Positions 9,466-18,435 of a DNA stretch of 64,000 nucleotides are shown one piece after another. This DNA is from Lentisphaerota bacterium (lineage in GTDB: Bacteria > Verrucomicrobiota > Lentisphaeria > Victivallales > Victivallaceae). The DNA lies in the NCBI GenBank assembly GCA_024225035.1, contig JAAEMX010000001.1:1-64000 (forward strand), written 5' to 3'. Every line of letters begins with the position of its first letter. Within the stretch, counting starts at the first letter, position 1. A model generated the notes under the pieces. That model ran no database searches. It was not told the origin of the DNA and was given only the letters and a program-made list of their open reading frames with translations. A program made the translations under genes and the position numbers.

Positions 9466-10359
9466 TTAAGTACGGAATTTCTGGCGATATTTCCGTGGAG
9501 ACATATCGTAAACCTGTTTGAACTTCTTGGAAAAATAATTTGAATCCCTGAAACCATGTTCAAATGCAATTTCAGAAATACTGTTTGCGCTAGAGCATAA
9601 ATCGGTAGCAGCTCGCCGCAGCCTGATTTTTATAACATAGTCAATAGGCGAAACCCCTGTTGCCATTTTGAACAGAATCAACAGGTTGCTGGCAGACATC
9701 CCAGCCAGTTTCGCGATTTCCGGCAGTTTCCAAGCTCGTGAGTGTTCTTGTTCTAGCTTGCTGATAACATTGCCTATTCGCACCAATGCCACTGTCTTGG
9801 GGGAAGCCTCGTGGTCATATTGTCGTGAAATATAGACAATCAATTCAAGCAGCATGCTGAAAAGTACTGCCTCATAACCAGGGGCATTTTCACGCGTTTC
9901 TTCGAGCATGCTTTGGATAATTGTTTCTGCATGAGCCAGCCTTGCTGGGGACAAATGGAGACGATGTTTGAAATTACGGTGTTCCCGCCAGTTAGGCTCA
10001 AGTTCAAAAATGACGTTGTAGCCGGGGATTTTTCGCAGCCAGTCGACCGAAAGCGGCAGCCGGGCTGAGTCATACATTACATTGACATGGCTGAGTGATT
10101 GCCGGCTTTTGAAGTGGTGCTCGCTGAACCCCTGTATCAAAAAAACGTCGCCGGCGGTGACGGGGTATTCTACATCATTGATAACGTGGATGCCGTTACC
10201 GGCTGTGATTATTATCAATTCAGCGAAGTCGTGATAGTGCAGGGTTTCTGTTAAATCGTATGGATGTTGAGGCCCACTGCCAGCTGGAACACTTTTGACC
10301 GTGATTGGAAAACCGGTAGGACTAAAGTAATGTCGACCAAAGGCTTTTGTGGATTTCAT
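9466..10359 (-). CDS. AraC-family transcriptional regulator of xylose genes
   Basis: A 297-aa two-domain regulator. The N-terminal cupin-type sensor (residues about 20-165) contains YHDFAELIIITAGNG. The C-terminal double helix-turn-helix (about 195-297) has IAKLAGMSASNLL and the signature ISEIAFEHGFRDSNYFSKKF ending in SPRKYRQ. It is divergent from xylA and upstream of xylB, so it most likely senses xylose and activates both. This role is inferred from position. Confidence 0.85.
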   Translation of the reverse strand: MKSTKAFGRHYFSPTGFPITVKSVPAGSGPQHPYDLTETLHYHDFAELIIITAGNGIHVINDVEYPVTAGDVFLIQGFSEHHFKSRQSLSHVNVMYDSARLPLSVDWLRKIPGYNVIFELEPNWREHRNFKHRLHLSPARLAHAETIIQSMLEETRENAPGYEAVLFSMLLELIVYISRQYDHEASPKTVALVRIGNVISKLEQEHSRAWKLPEIAKLAGMSASNLLILFKMATGVSPIDYVIKIRLRRAATDLCSSANSISEIAFEHGFRDSNYFSKKFKQVYDMSPRKYRQKFRT

Positions 10360-10383
10360 GTGGTTCTCTTATCTTTTTGTGAT

Positions 10384-10412
10384 ATAGTACAGGTATTTTA
10401 AGATTTTATCAA
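10384..10412 (-). promoter_or_regulatory. Promoter of the AraC regulator gene
   Basis: On the minus strand, TTGATA (10412-10407) and TACTAT (10389-10384) are spaced by 17 bp, placing a start about 18 nt upstream of the regulator ATG. The xylA -10 candidate TATTAT (10461-10466) lies on the other strand of the same 139-bp divergent region. ATAAAC repeats at 10415 and 10427, 12 bp apart, could be part of an activator site, but this is weak. Confidence 0.5.
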
Positions 10413-10498
10413 GGATAAACGAGTTAATAAACTGTATTTTGAGCTTATGAAGAGAAATTTTATTATTTGAGATTTAACCATTAAAATGAGGTTTCAAA

Positions 10499-11809
10499 AT
10501 GGCAGAATATTTTCCTGAAGTAAACAAAGTTAAATTTGAAGGTCGAGACTCTAAGAACCCTCTAGCGTTTAAATTCTATGATCCCGATGCAGTGATAAAC
10601 GGCAGGAAAATGAAAGATCACCTGCGCTTTGCAGTTGCCTACTGGCATACTCTCAAAGGTACTGGCGGTGATATGTTTGGAGCCGGAACCTGGAAGCGTT
10701 CTTGGGAAAATGCAGCTGACCCGATGCAGCGCGCCGAAGACACTCTGCATGCCGCCTTTGAATTTTTTACCAAGCTTGGCGTTGACTACTATTGTTTTCA
10801 TGACAGGGATATAGCTCCTGAGGGGCAGAAATTTTCGGAATCATGCAAGAATCTGGATTATATCGTAAAACTCGCTAAAAAACTACAAAGCGACACCGGA
10901 GTTAAATTATTATGGGGAACAGCGAATTGTTTTTCTAACCCGAGATATGCCCACGGTGCCGGTACTAACCCTGATCCCAAAGTGTTTGCTTATGCCTGTG
11001 CTCAGATTAAACACGCCATGGAAGCTACTTTAGAGCTTGGCGGCGAAAACTATGTCTTCTGGGGTGGGCGCGAGGGGTATGAAACTCTACTTAATACAAA
11101 TTATGCTTTGGAACAGGAATTGTTTGCCCGCTTCCTTCAGATGGCAGTTGATTATAAACGTGAAATTGGGTTTGAAGGTACTCTGCTTATTGAACCGAAA
11201 CCTCAAGAGCCAACCAAGCATCAGTATGATTTTGATTCAGCAACTGTTCTTGGGTTCCTGCGTCAATATGGCCTGCTGAATGAATTTAAACTTAATATAG
11301 AGGCTAATCATGCGACTCTTGCCGGACATACTTTTCAGCACGAGTTGACTGTTGCTGCCGCATCAGGAAGTCTAGGCAGTGTCGATGCCAACACCGGAGA
11401 TATGCTGCTGGGGTGGGATACTGATCAGTTCCCGACAAATATTTACGATGCGGTTTATGCAATGATGGTGATTCAGCAAGCAGGTGGTTTTACAACCGGC
11501 GGTTTGAATTTTGATGCCAAGCTTCGTCGTGGTTCTGTTGATGATCTTGATTTATTCTATGGACATATAGTTGCGATGGATACTTTTGCTCGCGGTCTTA
11601 TTATCTCTGAACAAATCATAAAAGATGGCTTACTTGATGAGTTTGTGGCAAAACGGTATTCAGGTTATAACTCCGGTTTCGGGGCAGATATTGTTGCTGG
11701 TAAAGCTGATTTTAAAGCGGCTGAAGGCTTTGTGCTGGCAAATGAAGAGCCTGTGCCCTCAAGTGGACGCCAGGAATATCTCGAAAACCTTATTAATTCG
11801 TATATCTAA
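10499..11809 (+). CDS. xylA: Xylose isomerase
   Basis: A 436-aa metal-dependent aldose-ketose isomerase converting D-xylose to D-xylulose. The length and the motifs FHDRDIAPEG, VFWGGREGYE, LLIEPKPQEPTKHQYD and LNIEANHATLAGHTF are those of class II xylose isomerases. The catalytic His, the metal-binding Glu and Asp residues and the lysine of EPKPQ are present. A GAGG ribosome site precedes the ATG. Divergently transcribed from the AraC regulator. Confidence 0.96.
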   Translation: MAEYFPEVNKVKFEGRDSKNPLAFKFYDPDAVINGRKMKDHLRFAVAYWHTLKGTGGDMFGAGTWKRSWENAADPMQRAEDTLHAAFEFFTKLGVDYYCFHDRDIAPEGQKFSESCKNLDYIVKLAKKLQSDTGVKLLWGTANCFSNPRYAHGAGTNPDPKVFAYACAQIKHAMEATLELGGENYVFWGGREGYETLLNTNYALEQELFARFLQMAVDYKREIGFEGTLLIEPKPQEPTKHQYDFDSATVLGFLRQYGLLNEFKLNIEANHATLAGHTFQHELTVAAASGSLGSVDANTGDMLLGWDTDQFPTNIYDAVYAMMVIQQAGGFTTGGLNFDAKLRRGSVDDLDLFYGHIVAMDTFARGLIISEQIIKDGLLDEFVAKRYSGYNSGFGADIVAGKADFKAAEGFVLANEEPVPSSGRQEYLENLINSYI

Positions 11810-11835
11810 GCCGCCTTTACGGTTCATCTTTTTAA

Positions 11836-11868
11836 TGGCTGTGTTTTTCGAGCACAGCCGTTTTTTTA
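11836..11868 (+). terminator. Terminator of xylA
   Basis: Stem GGCTGTG (11837-11843) with CACAGCC (11853-11859), followed by G and seven T residues. Canonical Rho-independent structure. Confidence 0.8.
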
Positions 11869-11990
11869 ATTTTCAAACTCTAATGTATTTTAAGGAGAAT
11901 AACAACTTTAGCCATTGTTCCTTATTTGAGAGGTGCTAAATTATATTATATCAAAATTGCTTTAATAATATAATTTGGGGATGAGTAATC

Positions 11991-12959
11991 ATGGCTTTCA
12001 GAATAATTCATAAGATTGTAATTGTTATATTTTTAGCACTAATGATACTTTTGACTGGAGTTTACTTCAGTATTTCATTTAATCGGGTGTTTTCCAGAAC
12101 AACTCATCATAAGCAAATAGAACAAGCGTTACCTGTGGTAATAGCTCACCATGCAGGGCAGGGCGATTGGCCCGGTAATACAGTTTTTGCAATTAAACAA
12201 GCAGAAAAGGCTGGTGTTAAGATTATTAACATCACTCTTGAGCTGTCCAAAGACGGTGTGCCTTTTGCATTTCACGGCTTTGAATTATCCAAGTTTACTG
12301 ACGGACAGGGTAACCCTGAAAATATGACTATGACTGAGTTAAAAAAGCTTGATGCCGGATACCGTTTTCAGGAAAAAGGAAGGTTCCCATATAGAAATAA
12401 GGGTATAGCAATCCCTGCATTGAAAGAAATTCTGGAGGCAACCAATCTGCCGTTAATACTTGATATAAAGACGGCAAAATATAAAGAATTAATTGACAGC
12501 TTGAATGAGATTATTACTTGCAAAGACTGGGGACAGAGGCGTCTGATTTTTTATTCAACAGACTCAAATGCTATAGATTACCTTATAAAAAAGTGTCCTG
12601 ATGCAGAGGTTTTTCAGAAAAGAGATAACACTCGCTATATTCTGTTGAATTATCAGCTAAACAGCAAGCTTTTCCTTAATCATAAATGGAAATGGGACTG
12701 GGTGGGCTTTGAAAGCGAACGGCGTTTTGATATAAGTGAAACTTTTACGCTGGGAAAAGCGACAACTATAATTACTGACAGTCATTTGTGGAAGCGATCA
12801 TTGATAAGCTCTATTTTAAAAAGGCACCCTGACTGTAAAATTATTATTTTTAATGTGGACACAGGACAAGAATATCGGGATGCAGTCCTTAAAGGTGTTT
12901 ATGGCGTTTATACCGATCATCCTTTGCAATTACTGCGCGTAAAAAATAGTTTAGAGTAG
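11991..12959 (+). CDS. Membrane-anchored glycerophosphodiester phosphodiesterase-like protein
   Basis: A 322-aa protein with an N-terminal transmembrane segment (about residues 8-28) and a GDPD-type TIM barrel. AHHAGQGDWPGNT matches the family's HRG...PENT active-site start, and LELSKDGVPFAFH matches the metal-binding strand and following His. GDPD enzymes release sn-glycerol 3-phosphate from glycerophosphodiesters. The first metal-site Glu is displaced (NITLELS rather than EXDV), so catalysis should not be assumed. An extracytoplasmic location is likely. Confidence 0.75.
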   Translation: MAFRIIHKIVIVIFLALMILLTGVYFSISFNRVFSRTTHHKQIEQALPVVIAHHAGQGDWPGNTVFAIKQAEKAGVKIINITLELSKDGVPFAFHGFELSKFTDGQGNPENMTMTELKKLDAGYRFQEKGRFPYRNKGIAIPALKEILEATNLPLILDIKTAKYKELIDSLNEIITCKDWGQRRLIFYSTDSNAIDYLIKKCPDAEVFQKRDNTRYILLNYQLNSKLFLNHKWKWDWVGFESERRFDISETFTLGKATTIITDSHLWKRSLISSILKRHPDCKIIIFNVDTGQEYRDAVLKGVYGVYTDHPLQLLRVKNSLE

Positions 12960-13124
12960 CCTTTCCAGCCCGTGTATTTCAAATATATTAAATTATGCTT
13001 CCATAAGAATAACTTGAAGTTGGAACAATTCCCATTTGCATAAGTCTAAAGCCCTATGGGTATTTATTAAATCATCATTGAGACTTTTAATGTTTCTTGT
13101 TGATCTATTATAAAAAGTAAGAAT

Positions 13125-14078
13125 GTGAAGAGTGAGATAATGAGGGGGAAAAAATTTATTATTGCCTGTTCAATCCTGTTTGCCAGTACTCTGGTACTTG
13201 CCGCATCAATCGTTATTAAGAAACCGGCTGTAGCCAGAATAGCCTCACATATTGAAGGTATTGTTGATATGCAAGTGGTTGCAGGACAACATGCAAAAAG
13301 TAGAGATCTCCTTTTTAGTGTAAAAACGGATTATCTTAAAACTATAAGGGAAAAATGTAAAAATGCTTTGTGGTACTATAATGCTAATTATAAAAGGATG
13401 AAGGGATTAAATAATAAAAAGTCAGAATCACTTGAAAATCTTCAGAATTTCGCTTATGAGCTTGTAAATGCAATAGGGGAGTTGAAGAAAGAAGAGCTGC
13501 TTATTAATCACTGGTCAAATTATTACGCTCCGTTTGATGGAGTGGTTACTAAAATAAATTATTATAGTGGCTCCGCTGTACCTGATGCTACTTGCAGTTA
13601 TGACAAAAATAATGGCATAATTGAAATAACAGAAAAAGAAGATTACTTGATTTTAAATTCTAAAGGCTTAATCAACGAGACCCCAGTTATTGCAAAAATA
13701 GCACCAATGGTTCAGGGTATTGTTGAAATGAAGGTTAAGTTGGGTGACAGAGTTAAGTGTGATCAGCTCTTTTTTTGTATCAACATGGATTATAATAAAA
13801 TCAATCAAGTCCAGCAACAGGCCAAGCTTAAAATGTGTAAAGCAAAGTATGAACGTCAAAGAGAATTATGTAAGGCCAATGCGAGTTCTTTAAAAAGCTA
13901 CCAGCAGGCCGTGTTTGATTATAAAAATGCTATCCAGGATTTAAAAGCAACAAAATTGATTATCAACAAACGCTTCAAATATAGGGCGCCTTTTGATGGA
14001 ACTGTTACCGATATAGTATATTATTCAGGTTCAAATGCTTTTGCCGGTCATAAGGTAATTGAAGTTACGAAGCTTTAA
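13125..14078 (+). CDS. Secreted protein of two tandem HlyD/biotinyl-lipoyl-like units
   Basis: A 317-aa protein with an N-terminal signal or anchor (about residues 10-30), then two copies of the same unit. Each opens with a hybrid-motif half (IASHIEGIVDMQVVAGQ and IAPMVQGIVEMKVKLGD), passes through a Lys-rich helical hairpin and closes with APFDGVVTKINYYSGS or APFDGTVTDIVYYSGS. This is the adaptor architecture of HlyD proteins, doubled and without a beta-barrel domain. No transporter is adjacent. The start may be GTG 13125 or ATG 13140. Role unknown. Confidence 0.65.
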   Translation: MKSEIMRGKKFIIACSILFASTLVLAASIVIKKPAVARIASHIEGIVDMQVVAGQHAKSRDLLFSVKTDYLKTIREKCKNALWYYNANYKRMKGLNNKKSESLENLQNFAYELVNAIGELKKEELLINHWSNYYAPFDGVVTKINYYSGSAVPDATCSYDKNNGIIEITEKEDYLILNSKGLINETPVIAKIAPMVQGIVEMKVKLGDRVKCDQLFFCINMDYNKINQVQQQAKLKMCKAKYERQRELCKANASSLKSYQQAVFDYKNAIQDLKATKLIINKRFKYRAPFDGTVTDIVYYSGSNAFAGHKVIEVTKL

Positions 14079-14105
14079 TCATTTAAAACTAACAGGGTGT
14101 TATAG

Positions 14106-14495
14106 GTGCTAAAGTTTTTATTCGTTAAAGCTGCTGTTGTCACTATTATTTTCCTCTTGCCAACTATATCTTCTGCAAAACTGAGGATCGGAGTAATTGG
14201 AGATCAAACCGGAACATATAATCTTGAAGAGTCTTATTCCATAATGAAGTATGGCTGTGAGGTTATCAGTAGTTATGAACCAGAAATACTTCTCCATGTC
14301 GGAGATATAGTAGAAAGCAGCAAATCTGATGATCAAATAAAGGTGGACTTTGGAAAGGCAACTGCCTTTTTAAATAACATCTTTGTAAAAGGCAAACCTG
14401 TAAAGTGGTTTCTCTCGGCTGGTGATCATGATGTGAACCCTAAAAATGATTATACAGCCGGAACCAAAAACTATATGAAAAGAGATTTATTTTAG
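14106..14495 (+). pseudogene. Truncated secreted calcineurin-like phosphoesterase
   Basis: A signal peptide (to about residue 23) is followed by the first three metallophosphoesterase blocks: IGVIGDQTG, LLHVGDIVE and SAGDHDVNP (the GNHD-type motif). It then stops at residue 129, whereas the family is usually 250-350 aa and needs two further His motifs. No continuation was found in other frames downstream. It is probably inactive. GTG start at 14106. It may be co-transcribed with the HlyD-like gene 27 nt upstream. Confidence 0.6.
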
Positions 14496-14567
14496 ATTAG
14501 TTTTTATTGTAAACCTCTGAAGATTAGTTGATAAGTTTCTTTTGTAGGATTTGTGGGATAAAAAATA

Positions 14568-14722
14568 ATGAAAAAAATTAAAAGAAAGGGCTTTTTTTAT
14601 TTGAATCTCTAGGAATAGTTACTATTATTAAAAACAGACAGAGAACAAGTCTTGAAAAATTTAAATACAGCATTTTATTAAATAAGATTGCTGAAGAATT
14701 GAAAATAAGCATTTATTACTAA
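14568..14722 (+). pseudogene. Remnant of a type IV prepilin-like gene
   Basis: The start reads MKKIKRKGFF. With one extra T in the T7 run at 14592-14598, the frame would give KGFFLFESLGIVTII, the prepilin cleavage and N-terminal helix signature (G-F-x-L-x-E). It then runs to a stop at 14722 after about 50 codons. As it stands the frame ends at a TAG after 14 codons. PVC bacteria carry many short pseudopilin genes, so a decayed member is plausible. Confidence 0.45.
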
Positions 14723-14741
14723 AGGTAAGGAGTATCATTAC

Positions 14742-15329
14742 ATGAGTACACTAGTAACTAAACAGGCACCGGATTTCACAGCAGAAGCAGTAATGGGCGA
14801 CAATACAATTCAGGAATTTACACTTTCCAGTTTGCGCGGCAAATATGTTGTATTGTTTTTCTACCCGCTGGATTTCACGTTTGTCTGTCCTTCTGAAATT
14901 ATCGCTTTTGATCGGAAGCTGGAAGCATTCAAAGAACGCAACTGCGAGTTGGTAGCGGTATCAATTGACTCAGCTTACAGCCATTTTGCCTGGAAAAATA
15001 CTAACCGTGACTGCGGTGGTATCGGCAATATCCAGTTCCCGTTAATAGCTGACATCAAGAAACAGATTTCCCGTGACTACGGCGTGCTGTTTGATGATTC
15101 TGTTGCACTGCGCGGTCTGTTCCTGATCGACAAGGAAGGTATTGTGCGCCACTCAGTAGTTAACGACCTTCCGCTTGGTCGTGATGTTGATGAAGCTATC
15201 CGTATGGTTGATGCTCTGCAGTTCTTCGAGCAGAATGGTGAAGTCTGCCCGGCCAACTGGCACAAAGGTGATGCTGGTATGACTCCGACAGCTGAAGGCG
15301 TCGCTGAATACCTCGGCAACCTCAAATAA
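14742..15329 (+). CDS. 2-Cys peroxiredoxin (AhpC/TSA family)
   Basis: A 195-aa thiol peroxidase reducing H2O2 and organic peroxides. The peroxidatic Cys is in DFTFVCPSEI (about residue 51) and the resolving Cys in GEVCPANWHKG (about residue 169), so it is a typical 2-Cys enzyme. An AAGGAG ribosome site lies 10 nt before the ATG. No AhpF or thioredoxin reductase is adjacent. A strong terminator follows directly. Confidence 0.93.
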   Translation: MSTLVTKQAPDFTAEAVMGDNTIQEFTLSSLRGKYVVLFFYPLDFTFVCPSEIIAFDRKLEAFKERNCELVAVSIDSAYSHFAWKNTNRDCGGIGNIQFPLIADIKKQISRDYGVLFDDSVALRGLFLIDKEGIVRHSVVNDLPLGRDVDEAIRMVDALQFFEQNGEVCPANWHKGDAGMTPTAEGVAEYLGNLK

Positions 15330-15341
15330 AAAATTTTTCGC

Positions 15342-15370
15342 GGGGAGCTTCGGCTCCCCATTTTTTTTTG
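15342..15370 (+). terminator. Terminator of the peroxiredoxin gene
   Basis: GGGGAGC (15342-15348), a TTCG tetraloop and GCTCCCC (15353-15359), followed by A and nine T residues. Confidence 0.9.
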
Positions 15371-15504
15371 CCTTATTTGGTTTCGCGACCATATAGGAAA
15401 GGGATATTGAGAGGAAATAGCGCTTTTGCTTATCGAATTTATAGCTTCAGCAGGTTATAATATACATAAAGTATGGGAATAGGATAAACACTTGGAGAGT
15501 AATC

Positions 15505-17040
15505 ATGACTTTGAACGATAGCTACTGGCAAGGAAATTACTGCGTTGAAATTAGTCCGGTTCCGAATATTATCATTATTTTTGGCGCTTCCGGAGACCTG
15601 ACGGCAAGAAAACTTATGCCTGCTTTGTTTAATTTATACCGTCGTAAGCTTTTTCATGACAAATCAAGAATTGTTGGCTGTGCCCGTACAGCAATGAAAA
15701 CAGAAGAATTCAGAAATCGTCTACGCGATAAAATGAGCAAAGATGTGGAAGATCCAGCAGAACTGGATGAATTTTTGAGTAAAGTGTGCTATATGCATGG
15801 CGGCTATCAGGATCAGGCCACATACAGCAATTTACAGCACTTGCTTGAAAAGCTGGAAAAAGATCAGTCCCCTGTTCCTAACCGCACTTTTTACCTGGCA
15901 ACCCCAGCTTCTCTTTATGAAGAGATTGTTCCTATGCTTGGGCGTCAGGGGTTGACTGAGGAATGTTATGCCGGCGAACCTTGGCGTCACGTTGTACTTG
16001 AAAAACCTTTTGGGCATGACCTGAAAAGTGCGGAAATGCTTGATATGTTGCTGCATGAAACGTTGAGTGAAAGACAGATTTATCGTATAGATCATTATCT
16101 TGGTAAGGAAACTGTGCAGAATATTATGATGTTGCGGTTTGCTAATGTGATTTTTGAGCCGGTCTGGAATAATAGATATATTGATAATGTCCAGATTACT
16201 GTGGCTGAGGATATAGGGATTGAAAATCGTGCCGGTTATTATGAAAAGGCCGGTTTGCTGCGCGATATGTTTCAAAATCATATGCTGGAAATGTTATCGC
16301 TGGTGGCAATGGAAATGCCCTCTACTTTTGAGGCAAACGCGGTTCGTGACGAAAAACTCAAACTGATTAACTCTATCAGGCCATTTCCAATAGACCAGCT
16401 CAGTAAATATATGATTCGAGGACAGTATACTGCATCCGATGATAAAAAAGCATACCGTGATGAGGATGGTGTGCGAGCTGACTCTACAACAGAAACTTTT
16501 GTCGGCGCAAAAGTAATGATTGATAACTGGCGTTGGCACGGTGTGCCGTTTTATATGCGTTCAGGGAAACGCCTTGGGCGTAAGGTGAGCGAAATTGCGA
16601 TCCAGTTTAAAACAGTTCCATATTCAATTTTTCAGCCAATATCAGCACGTGACATGCAGCCAGACATCTTGGTGCTGACGGTTCAGCCGGATGAAGGTAT
16701 GTCATTGGGAATTCAGGCTAAGCAGCCGGGGCCGAAGCTTTGCATGGGGAATTTGACCATGGATTTTAAGTACAACAGTATTTTGGGCAACGAAAGTCAT
16801 GATGCTTATGAACGTCTGTTGCTGGATGCGATGCTTGGTGATCAGACGCTTTTTATTCGCAGCGATGTAATTGCTGCCTCGTGGCGGCTGCTAACTCCGG
16901 TTCTTGAGGCATGGGACGGCTTTGACGCGAATAATCTGGATTGCCCATGTCATCTCAGAAATTACTCTGCAGGCTCATGGGGGCCCAAAGATGCGGACTC
17001 TATTCCGAAACATGACGGGTTTAAGTGGAGAAAGCTCTAG
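15505..17040 (+). CDS. zwf: Glucose-6-phosphate 1-dehydrogenase
   Basis: A 511-aa NADP-dependent enzyme, first step of the oxidative pentose phosphate pathway. The N-terminal Rossmann motif IFGASGDLTARKL, the substrate and catalytic motif RIDHYLGKE (around residue 195, with the catalytic His), and the EKPFGHD motif are all present. A GGAGAG ribosome site precedes the ATG. No pgl or gnd lies next to it. It is monocistronic, ending at a shared terminator with the convergent glycerate kinase. Confidence 0.96.
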   Translation: MTLNDSYWQGNYCVEISPVPNIIIIFGASGDLTARKLMPALFNLYRRKLFHDKSRIVGCARTAMKTEEFRNRLRDKMSKDVEDPAELDEFLSKVCYMHGGYQDQATYSNLQHLLEKLEKDQSPVPNRTFYLATPASLYEEIVPMLGRQGLTEECYAGEPWRHVVLEKPFGHDLKSAEMLDMLLHETLSERQIYRIDHYLGKETVQNIMMLRFANVIFEPVWNNRYIDNVQITVAEDIGIENRAGYYEKAGLLRDMFQNHMLEMLSLVAMEMPSTFEANAVRDEKLKLINSIRPFPIDQLSKYMIRGQYTASDDKKAYRDEDGVRADSTTETFVGAKVMIDNWRWHGVPFYMRSGKRLGRKVSEIAIQFKTVPYSIFQPISARDMQPDILVLTVQPDEGMSLGIQAKQPGPKLCMGNLTMDFKYNSILGNESHDAYERLLLDAMLGDQTLFIRSDVIAASWRLLTPVLEAWDGFDANNLDCPCHLRNYSAGSWGPKDADSIPKHDGFKWRKL

Positions 17041-17061
17041 CTTACCTGTAAATATTTTTTA

Positions 17062-17100
17062 GCTTTTTCGGATCGGCAATAAAGCCGATCCTTATCTTTT
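17062..17100. terminator. Bidirectional terminator between zwf and the glycerate kinase gene
   Basis: GGATCGGC (17070-17077) and GCCGATCC (17084-17091) with a 6-nt loop. T-rich sequence lies on the right (CTTTT) and A/T-rich sequence on the left, so it can serve both convergent genes. Confidence 0.75.
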
Positions 17101-18237
17101 TTAGCGCAATGCTGTTATCAGGGATGCTATATTTTGACCTTGGCGAATGAGGTTATCAGGAGTCTGTCTTAACGCTGTCTCCAGCTTACAAGGTAGGGCT
17201 GTTGTACTGAGCATTGCCGCAAACATTCCGTCTAATCCACTCAAGTCACCTTTTAACGCTCCTGAAACCAGGATAGCCGGCACGTCTGCCTGTTTGGCTG
17301 CCAGAGCTATGACTGCACATAATTTGCCGTCAGCTGTTTGTGAATCAGTACAGCCTTCTCCGGTAATGAGCAGATCGGCGTCTGACAGTTGTTTTTGCAA
17401 TTCTGTCAGTTCAATGACCAGTCCAGCCCCTGATACGGATTCAGCATGACATAACGAACGCAGACCAAAACCAAGTCCACCGGCAGCTCCATCGCCCGGC
17501 TGGCTGCAGTTTTGAGCAAAACCGGCTTTTATTATCACATCTGAATAAGACTTCAGGCTGGTTTCAAGGGTATCTACAATTTGTGGGGTAGCTCCTTTTT
17601 GCGGTCCAAAGACACGAGCAGCCCCATTGGAGCCAAGCAGCGGGTTGGTCACATCGCTGGCAATCCTTATTCTGGCTGCTTTTAGCTCAGGTATAACTTG
17701 TGTAGCGTCAATTGCTCGGACTTGGTCAAGCGTTCCGCCGCCAATTTTGTCAGGAAGAGGAATTCCGTCAGCATCGAGGAATTTATAGCCAACGGCTTGT
17801 GCCATGCCGACTCCGCCGTCAACTGTGGCGCTGCCGCCGATGCCAATAGTTATGTCACGAATTCCACTTTTTAGAATTGCACGTAACAGCTCCCCCGTTC
17901 CATACGTGGTGGCTTTGAGGGGATTTAACTGCTCTAGAGCTAAGAGCTCAATACCACTGGCGGCGGCCATTTCAAGCACAGCTTTCTGACCATCACCGGA
18001 TATTCCGTATACGGCTTCAACAGGTTGCCCTAGCGGGCCGGTAACTTTAAGGTGCTTAAAACTGCCTCCTGTGGAGAGGACTATCGCTTCAACGGTGCCT
18101 TCTCCGCCGTCAGCCATTGGCATCTTAATTATTTCTGCTTGGGGGAGTACCTGATGTATACCTACTTCAAGTTTATCGCAAATATCGCTGCTGCGCATGC
18201 AGCCTTTGTATGAGTCAGGAGCAATTATTATTTTCAT
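17101..18237 (-). CDS. glxK: Glycerate kinase (GlxK/GarK family)
   Basis: A 378-aa kinase phosphorylating D-glycerate, normally at the 2-position in this family. Visible signatures: the N-terminal IIIAPDSYKGCMRS, PMADGGEGTVEAI, GIGGSATVDGGVGMAQAVG and LLITGEGCTDSQTADGK. It feeds glycerate from glyoxylate or aldarate breakdown into glycolysis; no other genes of those pathways are nearby. Convergent with zwf. Confidence 0.92.
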   Translation of the reverse strand: MKIIIAPDSYKGCMRSSDICDKLEVGIHQVLPQAEIIKMPMADGGEGTVEAIVLSTGGSFKHLKVTGPLGQPVEAVYGISGDGQKAVLEMAAASGIELLALEQLNPLKATTYGTGELLRAILKSGIRDITIGIGGSATVDGGVGMAQAVGYKFLDADGIPLPDKIGGGTLDQVRAIDATQVIPELKAARIRIASDVTNPLLGSNGAARVFGPQKGATPQIVDTLETSLKSYSDVIIKAGFAQNCSQPGDGAAGGLGFGLRSLCHAESVSGAGLVIELTELQKQLSDADLLITGEGCTDSQTADGKLCAVIALAAKQADVPAILVSGALKGDLSGLDGMFAAMLSTTALPCKLETALRQTPDNLIRQGQNIASLITALR

Positions 18238-18349
18238 TTTTTTTATCCCAGTTTTGTATTGTAATATAACGTTTTTGCTATTATTTCCAACTATAATTCG
18301 TAAGGAATTTTAGTGAACAAAACACTTTATATTGATGTCTAAGTCTATG

Positions 18350-18382
18350 TCACCTGTCGGTCAAATTCCGGGATTCAGGTGA
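18350..18382. promoter_or_regulatory. Inverted repeat upstream of the RND operon
   Basis: TCACCTG (18350-18356) and CAGGTGA (18376-18382) flank a CGG/CCG inner pair. It lies about 55 nt upstream of the RND adaptor start, in the divergent region with the glycerate kinase gene. It could be an operator or a 5' UTR hairpin; which is not decided by the sequence. Confidence 0.35.
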
Positions 18383-18435
18383 AAGGACGGAGCCATTTAG
18401 TTTATTTTTGATCAAAGATTAACCAGGGGTTGTTT

